A stretch of DNA of 64,000 bases from DASXUX01 sp036504595 (GTDB taxonomy: Bacteria; Planctomycetota; SZUA-567; H5-PLA8): NCBI GenBank assembly GCA_036504595.1, contig DASXUX010000010.1, forward strand, positions 124,001 through 188,000, read 5' to 3'. The number at the start of each line of letters is the position of its first letter. The first letter of the stretch is position 1. Below are positions 8,597 to 16,427 of this stretch, piece by piece. The notes below the pieces were generated by a model. That model was not told the origin of the DNA and ran no database searches. It saw nothing but the letters and a program-made list of their open reading frames with translations. The position numbers and the translations under genes were made by a program.

Positions 8597-9156
8597 GAGT
8601 TTGAGTCTCCTTTAATGTGAGGCGCTGGGGAAGCTATAACCTGAGAAGGCGGCGGCAACAAGAGCAGCTTTCTTCGATCCAAACAAAATCCGAAGATTCG
8701 ATGCAACTTTTTGGAGGCTGGGGCGTCATATATAAGGACGGCTCTTGAACCGCAAAGACGCGAAGGCGCAGAGGAAGGGCTTCTTGGTGGCGATGGATTG
8801 TGCACATGTGCAGTTTTGGACAGAAAACAGCAGGGTTCGGGGTTCAGGGTTCAGCACACGTGCAGTTTCTTACAGAACCCGGAGACTTGCGCACCTCGCG
8901 GCCCTCGGCACCCCTCCTTGGCGGGAGGGCAGGGACGCACGGTGCACGATGTGACGCACGCTTGAGTTCGCGCAAAAAGACGCGCGAACACAAGCGTGCC
9001 ACCACACGTGCAATTTTTTACAGGCATTCGCTGGAATCGCGGATGGAGTTGGCTTGGGAAAGCTGTCAAGTGTTCGTGAAGTAACGGCTGCGAATTCCTC
9101 TTCCCCTTCTGCTTGGGGCGCTTAGAATCGCGGCTGCAATCGGAGCGGCGCTCACA
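8597..9156. other. 560-base gap without a gene, rich in repeats
   Basis: Between two divergent genes. It holds a CGCAAAGACGCGAAGGCGC tract (8750-8775), three minus-oriented copies of the CTGTnnAAAAnTGCACGTGT repeat (8800-8825, 8855-8876, 8999-9024), a GGTTCGGGGTTCAGGGTTCA tract (8834-8853) and two hairpins. No protein-coding signal is seen; the small open frames here run through the repeats. Confidence 0.75.
8956..8999. other. two-step hairpin
   Basis: GCACGCTTG (8956-8964) pairs with CAAGCGTGC (8991-8999); inside it TTCGCGC (8967-8973) pairs with GCGCGAA (8982-8988). It runs directly into the third CACGTG repeat copy. The inner arm also begins TTCGCGC as in the cloverleaf at 36795-36905. 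Confidence 0.7.
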
Positions 9157-10053
9157 ATGAAAAAGTTGATGGTCCTGTCCCTCACGGTCGTTTTTCTCGC
9201 AACGGCAGCATTCGCTGGGCAACCGGACGAGAAGACGCAGACCAATGGCAACGAAATGTCGCTGCAGCTTTATCAGAAGCTGAAGCAGCATTTCGACGCG
9301 CTTTACGGAGCTCAGATGCCGCTGCTGCCGGGCGTGCAGCCGGTCAGCCGCGCCGATACGGAGAAAGCTCTGCGAACCGATGCGAGCGAGGCGAAGGCAG
9401 AACTGATCAAGGCGCTCGGTTCGTCGTCAGCCATTCACCGCGAATTGTCGGCTCGCGCATTGGAATACTGCGGCGACAAGAAGGCCGCGGTCGAGGCGCT
9501 GATAAAGATCGTGAATTCCGATACGGACGAAGGCGTGCGGCGGGCGGCGGCGGCGGGACTGGCGAAGATGCCGGACGCGTCGGCGAGCGAAGCGCTGATG
9601 AAGGGGCTTTCGGACAGCGCCGACGCGGTGCGGTCAAGCTGCGCGAACGGACTGGGCAACATCAAAGACCCGCGCGCGTGCGAACCGCTGCTGAAGATTC
9701 TTGCGAGCGACTTGAAGCCGATGGTGCGCATGCTGGCGGCGAATGCGCTATCGAAGATCAAGGAGAAGAGTTCGCTCGAAGCGCTGGGCAAGGCGCTCGA
9801 AACGGAAAAAGACGAACGCGTGAAGATGGCGATCGCGGGCGCGGTCCGGAGCATCATGGGCAGCGACACGGCGAAGACGGAGCCGATCCCCACGGCCGGA
9901 GAAGCGGCCAATGCGCTCTCGGATTTATCCAAGGAGATGAAGGAAGTCGAACAGAAGCTGCGCGAGGACCGGCACGATCAGGCGGTTCAGGTCCAAGGGC
10001 AAGGGATTGAGCAGAAACTGTCCGCACTCATCCAAAAACTGGACAAGGGGTGA
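9157..10053 (+). CDS. exported HEAT-repeat protein, ended by an in-frame TGA
   Basis: Signal peptide (MKKLMVLSLTVVFLATAAFA), an acidic linker, then four or five HEAT/PBS-lyase-like repeats (residues about 95-230, units such as DADEGVRRAAAAGLAKMPDA) and a coiled coil at 245-298. A paralogue at 10619-11896 matches along its length and continues past this point. The TGA at 10051-10053 interrupts a frame that stays open in register to 10374 and encodes the C-terminal domain of the paralogue. Periplasmic scaffold by inference; function unknown. Confidence 0.75.
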   Translation: MKKLMVLSLTVVFLATAAFAGQPDEKTQTNGNEMSLQLYQKLKQHFDALYGAQMPLLPGVQPVSRADTEKALRTDASEAKAELIKALGSSSAIHRELSARALEYCGDKKAAVEALIKIVNSDTDEGVRRAAAAGLAKMPDASASEALMKGLSDSADAVRSSCANGLGNIKDPRACEPLLKILASDLKPMVRMLAANALSKIKEKSSLEALGKALETEKDERVKMAIAGAVRSIMGSDTAKTEPIPTAGEAANALSDLSKEMKEVEQKLREDRHDQAVQVQGQGIEQKLSALIQKLDKG

Positions 10054-10374
10054 AACAGCAGCAGCCAATCTTCCGGTTCGGAAGACAAAAACAAGCAACA
10101 ACAGCAACAGAAGCAGCAGGGGAATCAGGCCAATAATGGCAAGACCGCCGGCAACCCGCTGAAGGATTCGTCGCTGGGCTCAAAAGTGCCCGAAGGTTCT
10201 GCCAATGTGGCACAAGTCGCCGGAAAGCAGGACGCGTGGGCGAAGCTTCCACCGCAGCAGCGCGATGAACTGCTGCAGGCTTTCCGCGAGGAAATGCCAG
10301 AACGGTGGCGGCGGCGGCTGGAGGCATATTTTCTATCAGTAGCAGCGGAAGAGGCGAAAGAAACGGAGAAGTAG
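10054..10374 (+). pseudogene. separated C-terminal domain of the preceding HEAT protein
   Basis: Same frame as 9157-10053, directly after the TGA, open for 106 codons to TAG. It has a Gln/Asn/Ser-rich linker and then WAKLPPQQRDELLQAFREEM and RWRRRLEAYFLSVAAEE, which aligns residue for residue with the end of the paralogue (WARLPEKDRDELLQVFRPEV, RWRKRLEAYFISVAAEE). Whether it is lost, made by stop readthrough, or an assembly error cannot be told from sequence. An internal ATG at 10186 could restart translation but has no clear ribosome site. Confidence 0.75.
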
Positions 10375-10376
10375 GG

Positions 10377-10420
10377 GCGGTGGTCTGGTCGTCTGGTAGT
10401 TTAGTGATTGGTATTTGGTA
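10377..10420. repeat. GTGGTCTGGTCGTCTGGTAG tandem repeat
   Basis: Degenerate TGGTCTGGT units starting three bases after the TAG of the C-terminal domain. Same family as 19009-19050, 31001-31031 and (inverted) 35903-35938. The rest of the gap to 10618 shows nothing recognisable. Confidence 0.75.
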
Positions 10421-10618
10421 CCCGGGTCTCAGCCGCGGAAACCAGAAATAAAAGCTATTCATATCGGGTTGTGCTGACGGGTCGCGGAGGAGGCGGCCCG
10501 TTTCGGCGCCAACTTGTCTTACACAATTGGCTTAGCTTTTGAGTTACCAATGCCAAACGGGCGACCGGCGCTCGCAAGACAAGAAGCCGCTACTGGAAAA
10601 CCGGAAAGAACCTGAATC

Positions 10619-11896
10619 GTGAAAGTTGAACGCGCCCTGCTCTGGCTTCTTTTCCCTGTTGCAACGGTCACAGCCGTAGCATCTGAAGACGACATGCCCA
10701 AGCCGATTCCCGTGACCGCCAACCAGCCGGAAACCATGACCTTGGAGCTCTACCGGAGTCTGCGGGCAAGCGTCATAGTCATTGCAGAGGCCGCGACAGA
10801 GGCAGCGTCGGGCGAAGAAACCGAAGATGCGATTCCAACGCCGCCAAAGAACCTGAAGCCCGTGATGGAAAAGCTCACGAACGACGTGCGTGAAAACGAA
10901 GACGAGATACTGCGCGCACTGGCGTCGCCGCTGGCCATTCAGCGCGAACTTGCCGCGCGCGTGCTGGCGCTGGCGGGCGATCACGCGGCGGTGGTGAAGG
11001 CGCTGACGTTGACGCTTTCAAAAGACAGCGACGATGACGTTCGCGCGGCGGCTGCGTTTACGCTCGGGCGCCTGGCCGATGCAGACGCGGTTGAGGTTCT
11101 GATCATGGCGCTTGGCGACAGCGCCGAGAACGTGCGTTTGCACTGCGCCAGCGCTTTGGGGAGCATCAAAGACGAACGGGCCGTTTCAGGACTGCTGCGC
11201 GTTCTGCAGAGCGACTTGCGCCCCGGCGTACGCCTGCAGGCGGCGCTGAGCTTGGGCAAGATCAAGCATCCCACCAGCCTGGAGACGCTCAGCTTCGCAC
11301 TGGACAGCGAGAGTGACGAGCGCGTGAAGCTTGCGATTGCCGCGGCCATTCGCGCGGTGAGCGGGAACGACGCCACGGCGCTGCCGCAGGAAATTCCGGA
11401 GCAGGCCGACTATCAAAAGGATCTGGCGGATCTGTCGGACAACATGCATGAGGTCGCCGGAAAGCTCCGCGAAGACCGGCATGATACGACGGTGCAGATC
11501 GATCAGGAGAACATCGACAGCCGGCTGACTGATCTCATCCGGGAATTGGAGAAAGTGCGGAAAGCGCAGCAATCCTCGCAGCAGCAGAACAGCCCGCGCC
11601 AGAAAGAACAAGAGCAGCGCCAAGCCATGCTCGGCGCGCAACCGCAGACCAGCCAGCCGCCGCGCAGGGCCGCTGAAAAGCTTCAGAGCAATCCGACCGC
11701 GGGAAACAATGGCGACAGCGCATCGGTGGTGGGCAAGGCCGACCGCTGGGCGCGACTTCCGGAGAAAGATCGCGACGAACTGTTGCAGGTCTTCCGCCCC
11801 GAAGTCCCGCTGCGCTGGCGCAAGCGCTTGGAAGCCTATTTCATTTCGGTGGCGGCCGAAGAAGTGAAAGATCAGGAAAAGGCGAAGCCAAAGTAG
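10619..11896 (+). CDS. exported HEAT-repeat protein, intact paralogue
   Basis: GTG start; signal peptide VERALLWLLFPVATVTAVA. HEAT/PBS-lyase repeats at about 95-230 (AAAFTLGRLADADAVEVLIM and similar), a coiled coil at 250-310 including the stretch LREDRHDTTVQ also found in the upstream paralogue, a Gln/Arg/Pro-rich linker, and the conserved C-terminal WARLP...RDELLQ...RWRKRLEAYF domain. Tandem duplicate of 9157-10374. The C-terminal domain resembles the tail of many planctomycete exported proteins; its role is unknown. Confidence 0.8.
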   Translation: MKVERALLWLLFPVATVTAVASEDDMPKPIPVTANQPETMTLELYRSLRASVIVIAEAATEAASGEETEDAIPTPPKNLKPVMEKLTNDVRENEDEILRALASPLAIQRELAARVLALAGDHAAVVKALTLTLSKDSDDDVRAAAAFTLGRLADADAVEVLIMALGDSAENVRLHCASALGSIKDERAVSGLLRVLQSDLRPGVRLQAALSLGKIKHPTSLETLSFALDSESDERVKLAIAAAIRAVSGNDATALPQEIPEQADYQKDLADLSDNMHEVAGKLREDRHDTTVQIDQENIDSRLTDLIRELEKVRKAQQSSQQQNSPRQKEQEQRQAMLGAQPQTSQPPRRAAEKLQSNPTAGNNGDSASVVGKADRWARLPEKDRDELLQVFRPEVPLRWRKRLEAYFISVAAEEVKDQEKAKPK

Positions 11897-11986
11897 GGAC
11901 GGTCTGCTAAGAGCGCAGAAGGCGCAGAGCTTCTTCCAGAGGGAAGGAGCACTGTGCCTCTGCGTGCTTGGAGATGCTTTACGTTG

Positions 11987-12020
11987 CAATCCAAAATCAA
12001 AAATCTAGAATCCAAAATCC
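11987..12020. repeat. AATCCAAAATCAAAAATC repeat touching the lspA start
   Basis: Three AATCCAAAATC-type units end exactly at the ATG of lspA, taking the place where a Shine-Dalgarno would be expected. Confidence 0.75.
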
Positions 12021-12503
12021 ATGCGCCGACCGTTTTTCTTTGTCCCGCTAGTCCTGGTGGGGATTGCCATCGATTTGTTTACGAAGTGGGCTGCGTTCCA
12101 TGGGCTGGAGCAGGACTATCGTCTGTGGCCGGGCGTGCTGCATTTCACGCCCGCGCAAAACACGGGCGGCGCCTTCAGCCTGCTGACGGGGCACTCAGCA
12201 CTGATCCTGGGGACGACGCTTATCATCACGAGCGTCTTGGCGTGGATTTACTATCGAAGCTGGCGCAGCGCGTCGGCGTTGCTGCTCTGGGCGATTGGGT
12301 TGGTGCTGGTCGGCGCGATTGGAAATCTGCTCGATCGGCTGGCGTACGGGTACGTGCGCGACTTTATCGACTTCGTGCCGCGCATTCCGCTGGTCGGCCA
12401 CTGGGCAATCTTCAATGTCGCGGACATCTGCGTCTGCGTGGGCGTGGGGCTGTATCTGATTTCGGAGTTGTGGCTCGCCCGCCGCGACGCCAAAGCCGCT
12501 TAA
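12021..12503 (+). CDS. lspA: lipoprotein signal peptidase
   Basis: Inner-membrane aspartic protease that removes the signal peptide of prolipoproteins. Four hydrophobic segments; the two catalytic aspartates are in GNLLDRLAYGYVRDFIDF and IFNVADI. Normal length (160 aa). No ribosome site precedes the ATG, only a tandem repeat. The TAA stop overlaps the stop of the convergent GH130 gene through a shared TTAA. Confidence 0.93.
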   Translation: MRRPFFFVPLVLVGIAIDLFTKWAAFHGLEQDYRLWPGVLHFTPAQNTGGAFSLLTGHSALILGTTLIITSVLAWIYYRSWRSASALLLWAIGLVLVGAIGNLLDRLAYGYVRDFIDFVPRIPLVGHWAIFNVADICVCVGVGLYLISELWLARRDAKAA

Positions 12504-13525
12504 CGATCAAGCTCCGCGAGAACTTCATTCAGCGGCGCGGTCGCGAGCGCGATCGCCGTGTCACATACGCCGTAATAGAGGTAGAGCAGGCCGTCTTTGA
12601 CAACTGCGCCTGTCGGGAAAATCACATTCGGAATGTACAGGCCGAATTTTTCGTAATAGGTCTCGGGTTCCATGATGAACCGGCGCGTGCGCGCCAGAAC
12701 GCGACGGGGATCGTTCAGGTCGAGCAGCATCGCGCCAAGCCGGTAGATCACGCGCCGCGTCTTCGGATTTGTATCTTCCACGCCATGGTAGAGGACCAGC
12801 CAGCCCTTCTCGGTGCGGATCGGCGGGGTCGAGCCGCCGATGCGACCGCTCTCCCACGGAGCTTCCGGCTTGGCCAGCAGCATGGGCTCGGAGAGGTGCT
12901 CCAGATCGTCCGAGAAGCTCAGCCAGATCGACGGGCGGTCCGTGCCGAATTTCGGTCCGACGTTTTGAAGCGGCCGGCGCAGCAGCGCGTACTTGCCGCC
13001 GATTTTTTCGGGGAAAAGGATCACGTCGCGGTCGTCGAGTTCCACCGGCGTCAACCAACGTTCATGCCGCCAGTGGACGCGATCGGTCGAAACCGCAAGG
13101 CCAGTTCGCGTCATGTTCTCCTGCGGGTTTCCGCTGAAGCCTGGAAAGGAGGCTTCGTGCGACTCGGGCACACCCAGGCCGGTCGGGTTGGAGTTCCACG
13201 CATATGGACGGTAGGCGTAGGTCATCAGGTAGCGGCCGTCGATCTTCACCACGCGAGGGTCCTGCACGCTGCCGTACTTGCAACCGGCCATTTCCGGCGT
13301 GAGCACCGGTTGGTCGCTCACATGGCGAAAGTGGATGCCGTCGTCGCTTTCGAGCATGCCGATGTAACAGTGGAAGGGGCGCAAGCCGCCCGCAGTGCGC
13401 TCGTACATGCAGAAGCGGCCGTCGTCGAAGATCACGCCGGGGTTGAACACGACGCAGGATCGCCAGTCGTAAAGGCCGGGTTGAACGATCGGGTTTTCGG
13501 AACAACGGGCAAATCTGAAAGGCAT
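12500..13525 (-). CDS. glycoside hydrolase family 130 protein
   Basis: Five-bladed beta-propeller enzyme of the mannoside phosphorylase/beta-mannosidase family. Visible family features are NPGVIFDDGRFCMYER, QDPRV, RDVILFPEKI, RIGGSTPPI with GWLVLYHGV, and VIFPTGAVV with LYYGVCDT. Start at 13525 is chosen from GGAGA seven bases upstream; the open frame extends nine codons further. Divergent from a GH2 beta-mannosidase, which supports a role in breakdown of mannose-containing oligosaccharides. Whether it is a phosphorylase or hydrolase cannot be decided here. Confidence 0.88.
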   Translation of the reverse strand: MPFRFARCSENPIVQPGLYDWRSCVVFNPGVIFDDGRFCMYERTAGGLRPFHCYIGMLESDDGIHFRHVSDQPVLTPEMAGCKYGSVQDPRVVKIDGRYLMTYAYRPYAWNSNPTGLGVPESHEASFPGFSGNPQENMTRTGLAVSTDRVHWRHERWLTPVELDDRDVILFPEKIGGKYALLRRPLQNVGPKFGTDRPSIWLSFSDDLEHLSEPMLLAKPEAPWESGRIGGSTPPIRTEKGWLVLYHGVEDTNPKTRRVIYRLGAMLLDLNDPRRVLARTRRFIMEPETYYEKFGLYIPNVIFPTGAVVKDGLLYLYYGVCDTAIALATAPLNEVLAELDR

Positions 13526-13550
13526 GTGATGTCTCCGGTTACACCGCGTC

Positions 13551-13644
13551 AAAGTCTAGAGTCCAGAAGTCGAGGAGTCCAGAAGTCGCGGCTGCTAACA
13601 AGCCATCGACTCTCGACTCCTGGACTCCTCGACTTCTGGACTTT
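13551..13644. repeat. inverted GTCCAGAAGTCGAGGA repeat between divergent genes
   Basis: A perfect 22-base inverted repeat, 13561-13582 against 13620-13641, built from GAGTCCAGAAGTCGAG tandem units, with further partly matching units on each side and a loop of about 37 bases. It lies in the shared 5' region of the GH130 and GH2 genes. Confidence 0.9.
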
Positions 13645-13704
13645 CAGCCGTTAGACTTCGCCGCTTGGTTTTGTTCCAGCCAAATGGAGGGGGTTCATTT
13701 CGAA

Positions 13705-16254
13705 ATGATGACATGTCTCGATCTGTGCGGAAACTGGCAGCTTCAGCAGGAACGGAAGAAGGGCACGCTGCCGGCGACAGTGCCGGGCTGCGTCCACACC
13801 GACCTGCTGGCCGCGAAGAAAATCGAAGACCCTTTCTATCGCGATAACGAGCTGCGCCTGCAATGGATCAGCGAATCCGCATGGACTTTTGGGCGCAAGT
13901 TTCAGGTTTCGCCCGCGCTGCTCACTCGCGATCGCGTACTCCTGCACTGCGACGGTCTCGACACGCTGGCAACAATCACCATTAACGGACATAAAGTCGG
14001 CGGCGCGGACAACATGTTCCGCACGTGGGAATTTGATGTGAAGAGCGTGCTGAAGAGCGGCAGCAACACGATCGAAGTTCGCTTCGATTCCGCCACTCAG
14101 TACGTTCGCCGCAAAATGGCTGAGCGCAGCATCCCGAGCTGGGGCGGGCCGCTGGAAGTGACCGGCCGCGCGTGGCTGCGCAAGGAACCGTGCAACTTCG
14201 GCTGGGACTGGGCGCCCGCGCTGGTCACCTGCGGCATCTGGCGCAAGATTGAGATCCTCGGCTTCGATGTCGCGCGGCTGGATGATATTCACATCCTGCA
14301 GGATCATTCCGAAAAAGGAAAAGTGAAGTTGACCGTGAAGGTCGCTGCCGAAGTTGCTCGCCGCGCGCCGCTGAAAGCGAATGTCTTGGTCAGCTTCGAC
14401 GGCAAAGACGTGGCGCAGCAGACGGTGGACGTAGGGCATTTCGCCGAATTGCCCGCCGCCTCAGACGGGGACAATTTAGCAAAATGTCCTACACAAACGG
14501 GCCAGGCCGAGTTGGTTATCGATCAGCCGCAGCTCTGGTGGCCCAACGGTCTGGGCGCGCAGCCGCTGTATGTCGTCAATGTTGAGCTGCTGGACGAGAC
14601 TGGCAAAGTGCTCGATGCCGACGCCAAACGCATCGGTCTGCGCACGCTGCGCTTGCGCCGCGAGAAAGACCAGTGGGGGGAGACCTTCGAGTTTGCCTGC
14701 AACGGCGTTCCATTTTTCGCGAAGGGCGCGAACTGGGTTCCCGCCGATTCGTTCGCCACGCGCGTCACGCGTGAGGACTACCGCCGTCTGCTGAAAGACT
14801 CCGCCGACGCGCACATGAATATGCTGCGCGTCTGGGGCGGCGGGATTTACGAACAGGATGAGTTCTACGATCTGGCCGACGAACTGGGCATCTGCCTGTG
14901 GCAGGAGTTCATGTTCGCCTGTTCGACGTATCCGACATTCGACAAGGCTTTCGTCGCCAGCGTCGGTGTGGAAGCCGAGCAGAACGTGCGGCGCTTGCGG
15001 CATCACGCGTCGATCGCGCTCTGGTGCGGCAACAACGAATTGGAGCAGGGTCTCGTCGGCGATCAGTGGGACGACCGCCGCATGAGCTGGGAAGATTATG
15101 GCCGCGTCTTCGACAAGGTTCTGCCTGATGTCGTCGCGCGCCTCGACCCCGAACACGACTACTGGCCGTCCAGTCCGCACTCGCCGGTCGGTGATCGCAA
15201 GGACTTCAACAATCCGACCTGCGGCGACGCGCATCTGTGGGACGTGTGGCACGGGCGCAAGCCGTTCGAGTGGTACCGGACCTGCACGCATCGCTTCAAC
15301 AGCGAATTCGGCTTTCAGAGCTTCCCCGAACCGAAGACCGTTTACGCGATCACCGAGCCGCGCGACCGCAACGTCACCAGCTTCGTGATGGAGCACCATC
15401 AGCGCAGCGGCATCGGCAACACCGTCATCATGCAGTACATGCTCGACTGGTTCCGCCTCCCGCAGGGATTCGACAACGTTCTATGGGCCAGCCAGATTCT
15501 GCACGGCATGGCGATGAAGTACGCCGTCGAAAACTGGCGCCGCAGCATGCCGAGGGGCATGGGCACGCTGTACTGGCAGCTCAACGATTGCTGGCCCGTC
15601 GCGAGTTGGGCGTCGATCGATTACCACGGCCGCTGGAAAGCTCTGCACTACCTCGCCAAAAAGTTCTTTTCGCCGCTACTGGTCTCAGGCCTGGAAGACA
15701 TCAAGGCCGGCACGGTCGAGCTTCACGTCACGAACGACAAACGCGAAGAAGTCGCGACGAGGTTGAATTGGACGCTGACTGACGTGTCCGGAAAGACACT
15801 CGCGAAGGGATCGCAGAACGTCGCCGCCGCGCCCCAGAGCAGCCAGCGCGTGCAGACGCTGGATCTGAAGAAGTATCTCGACAAACACACCGCACGCAAT
15901 CTGATGTTGTGGCTGGAGCTGAATCAGAACCGCGACCGTAAGGGAACGGCCACCGTCCTTTCCGATAACCTCGTTCTGTTCGCTCGCCCGAAACACCTCG
16001 AACTACAGAACCCGCAGATCAAAGCCGGCATCAAGCCGCTCGATGGCGGTCAGTTCCAGGTCACGCTCACCGCGCGCAAACCGGCGCTGTGGGCATGGGC
16101 CGATCTCGACCGAGTAGACGCGCGCTTCAGCGACAATTTTGTGACTCTGCGCCCCGGCTTGCCCGTGACCATCGTCGCCAAGCCGGCGAAGAAGCTGACG
16201 CTGGCGCAGTTCAAGAAAGCTCTGCGCGTGAAGAGCTTGTTCGATACGTATTGA
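13705..16254 (+). CDS. glycoside hydrolase family 2 beta-mannosidase
   Basis: Releases terminal beta-linked mannose. Sugar-binding jelly roll at 1-190 (WTFGRKFQV, LLHCDGLDTLATITINGHKVG, WDWAP), Ig-like domain, TIM barrel from about 300 (RLRREKDQWGETFEFACNGV, LRVWGGGIYEQDEFYDLADE). Acid/base Glu in LWCGNNELEQG; nucleophile Glu in FNSEFGFQSFPE. 849 residues, normal for the family. Start 13705 is chosen because GGAGGGGG lies ten bases upstream; a start at 13684 would contain that site. No signal peptide, so cytoplasmic. Works with the divergent GH130 enzyme and the following ABC importer. Confidence 0.93.
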   Translation: MMTCLDLCGNWQLQQERKKGTLPATVPGCVHTDLLAAKKIEDPFYRDNELRLQWISESAWTFGRKFQVSPALLTRDRVLLHCDGLDTLATITINGHKVGGADNMFRTWEFDVKSVLKSGSNTIEVRFDSATQYVRRKMAERSIPSWGGPLEVTGRAWLRKEPCNFGWDWAPALVTCGIWRKIEILGFDVARLDDIHILQDHSEKGKVKLTVKVAAEVARRAPLKANVLVSFDGKDVAQQTVDVGHFAELPAASDGDNLAKCPTQTGQAELVIDQPQLWWPNGLGAQPLYVVNVELLDETGKVLDADAKRIGLRTLRLRREKDQWGETFEFACNGVPFFAKGANWVPADSFATRVTREDYRRLLKDSADAHMNMLRVWGGGIYEQDEFYDLADELGICLWQEFMFACSTYPTFDKAFVASVGVEAEQNVRRLRHHASIALWCGNNELEQGLVGDQWDDRRMSWEDYGRVFDKVLPDVVARLDPEHDYWPSSPHSPVGDRKDFNNPTCGDAHLWDVWHGRKPFEWYRTCTHRFNSEFGFQSFPEPKTVYAITEPRDRNVTSFVMEHHQRSGIGNTVIMQYMLDWFRLPQGFDNVLWASQILHGMAMKYAVENWRRSMPRGMGTLYWQLNDCWPVASWASIDYHGRWKALHYLAKKFFSPLLVSGLEDIKAGTVELHVTNDKREEVATRLNWTLTDVSGKTLAKGSQNVAAAPQSSQRVQTLDLKKYLDKHTARNLMLWLELNQNRDRKGTATVLSDNLVLFARPKHLELQNPQIKAGIKPLDGGQFQVTLTARKPALWAWADLDRVDARFSDNFVTLRPGLPVTIVAKPAKKLTLAQFKKALRVKSLFDTY

Positions 16255-16352
16255 GTTCTTTTTCGATCAAGCGCTGGCTGGGCGAAGGATGGCGCAGAGG
16301 TTTTGGATCGAGCAAAGGAGGAAACGAAGTAAACTTCAAACCTACGGTAAAT

Positions 16353-16374
16353 GGCGAGCCGAAAGTGGCTCGCC
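16353..16374. other. 8-bp stem-loop downstream of the GH2 gene
   Basis: GGCGAGCC (16353-16360) pairs with GGCTCGCC (16367-16374) around GAAAGT. About 100 bases after the beta-mannosidase stop and before the rbsA-like gene. A run of T follows only after about 14 bases, so it is at best a weak terminator. Confidence 0.55.
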
Positions 16375-16384
16375 GTTCAAGCGG

Positions 16385-16420
16385 CCAATTTTTAATTTTG
16401 AATTTTTAATTTTTAATTCC
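16385..16420. repeat. AT-rich tandem repeat before the ABC operon
   Basis: TTTTTAATTTTGAATTTTTAA units just before the ATP-binding gene; the reverse complement of the repeat at 1606-1641, with 18 identical bases. Confidence 0.8.
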
Positions 16421-16427
16421 TTCTGAT

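Noticed and set aside
10051..10053. Selenocysteine codon
   Set aside because: No hairpin of SECIS type is evident right after it, the paralogue has no Cys there, and the protein is not a redox enzyme.
11954..13654. A 566-codon plus-strand open frame across lspA and GH130
   Set aside because: It spans lspA in another frame and the antisense of GH130; both of those are clear family members.
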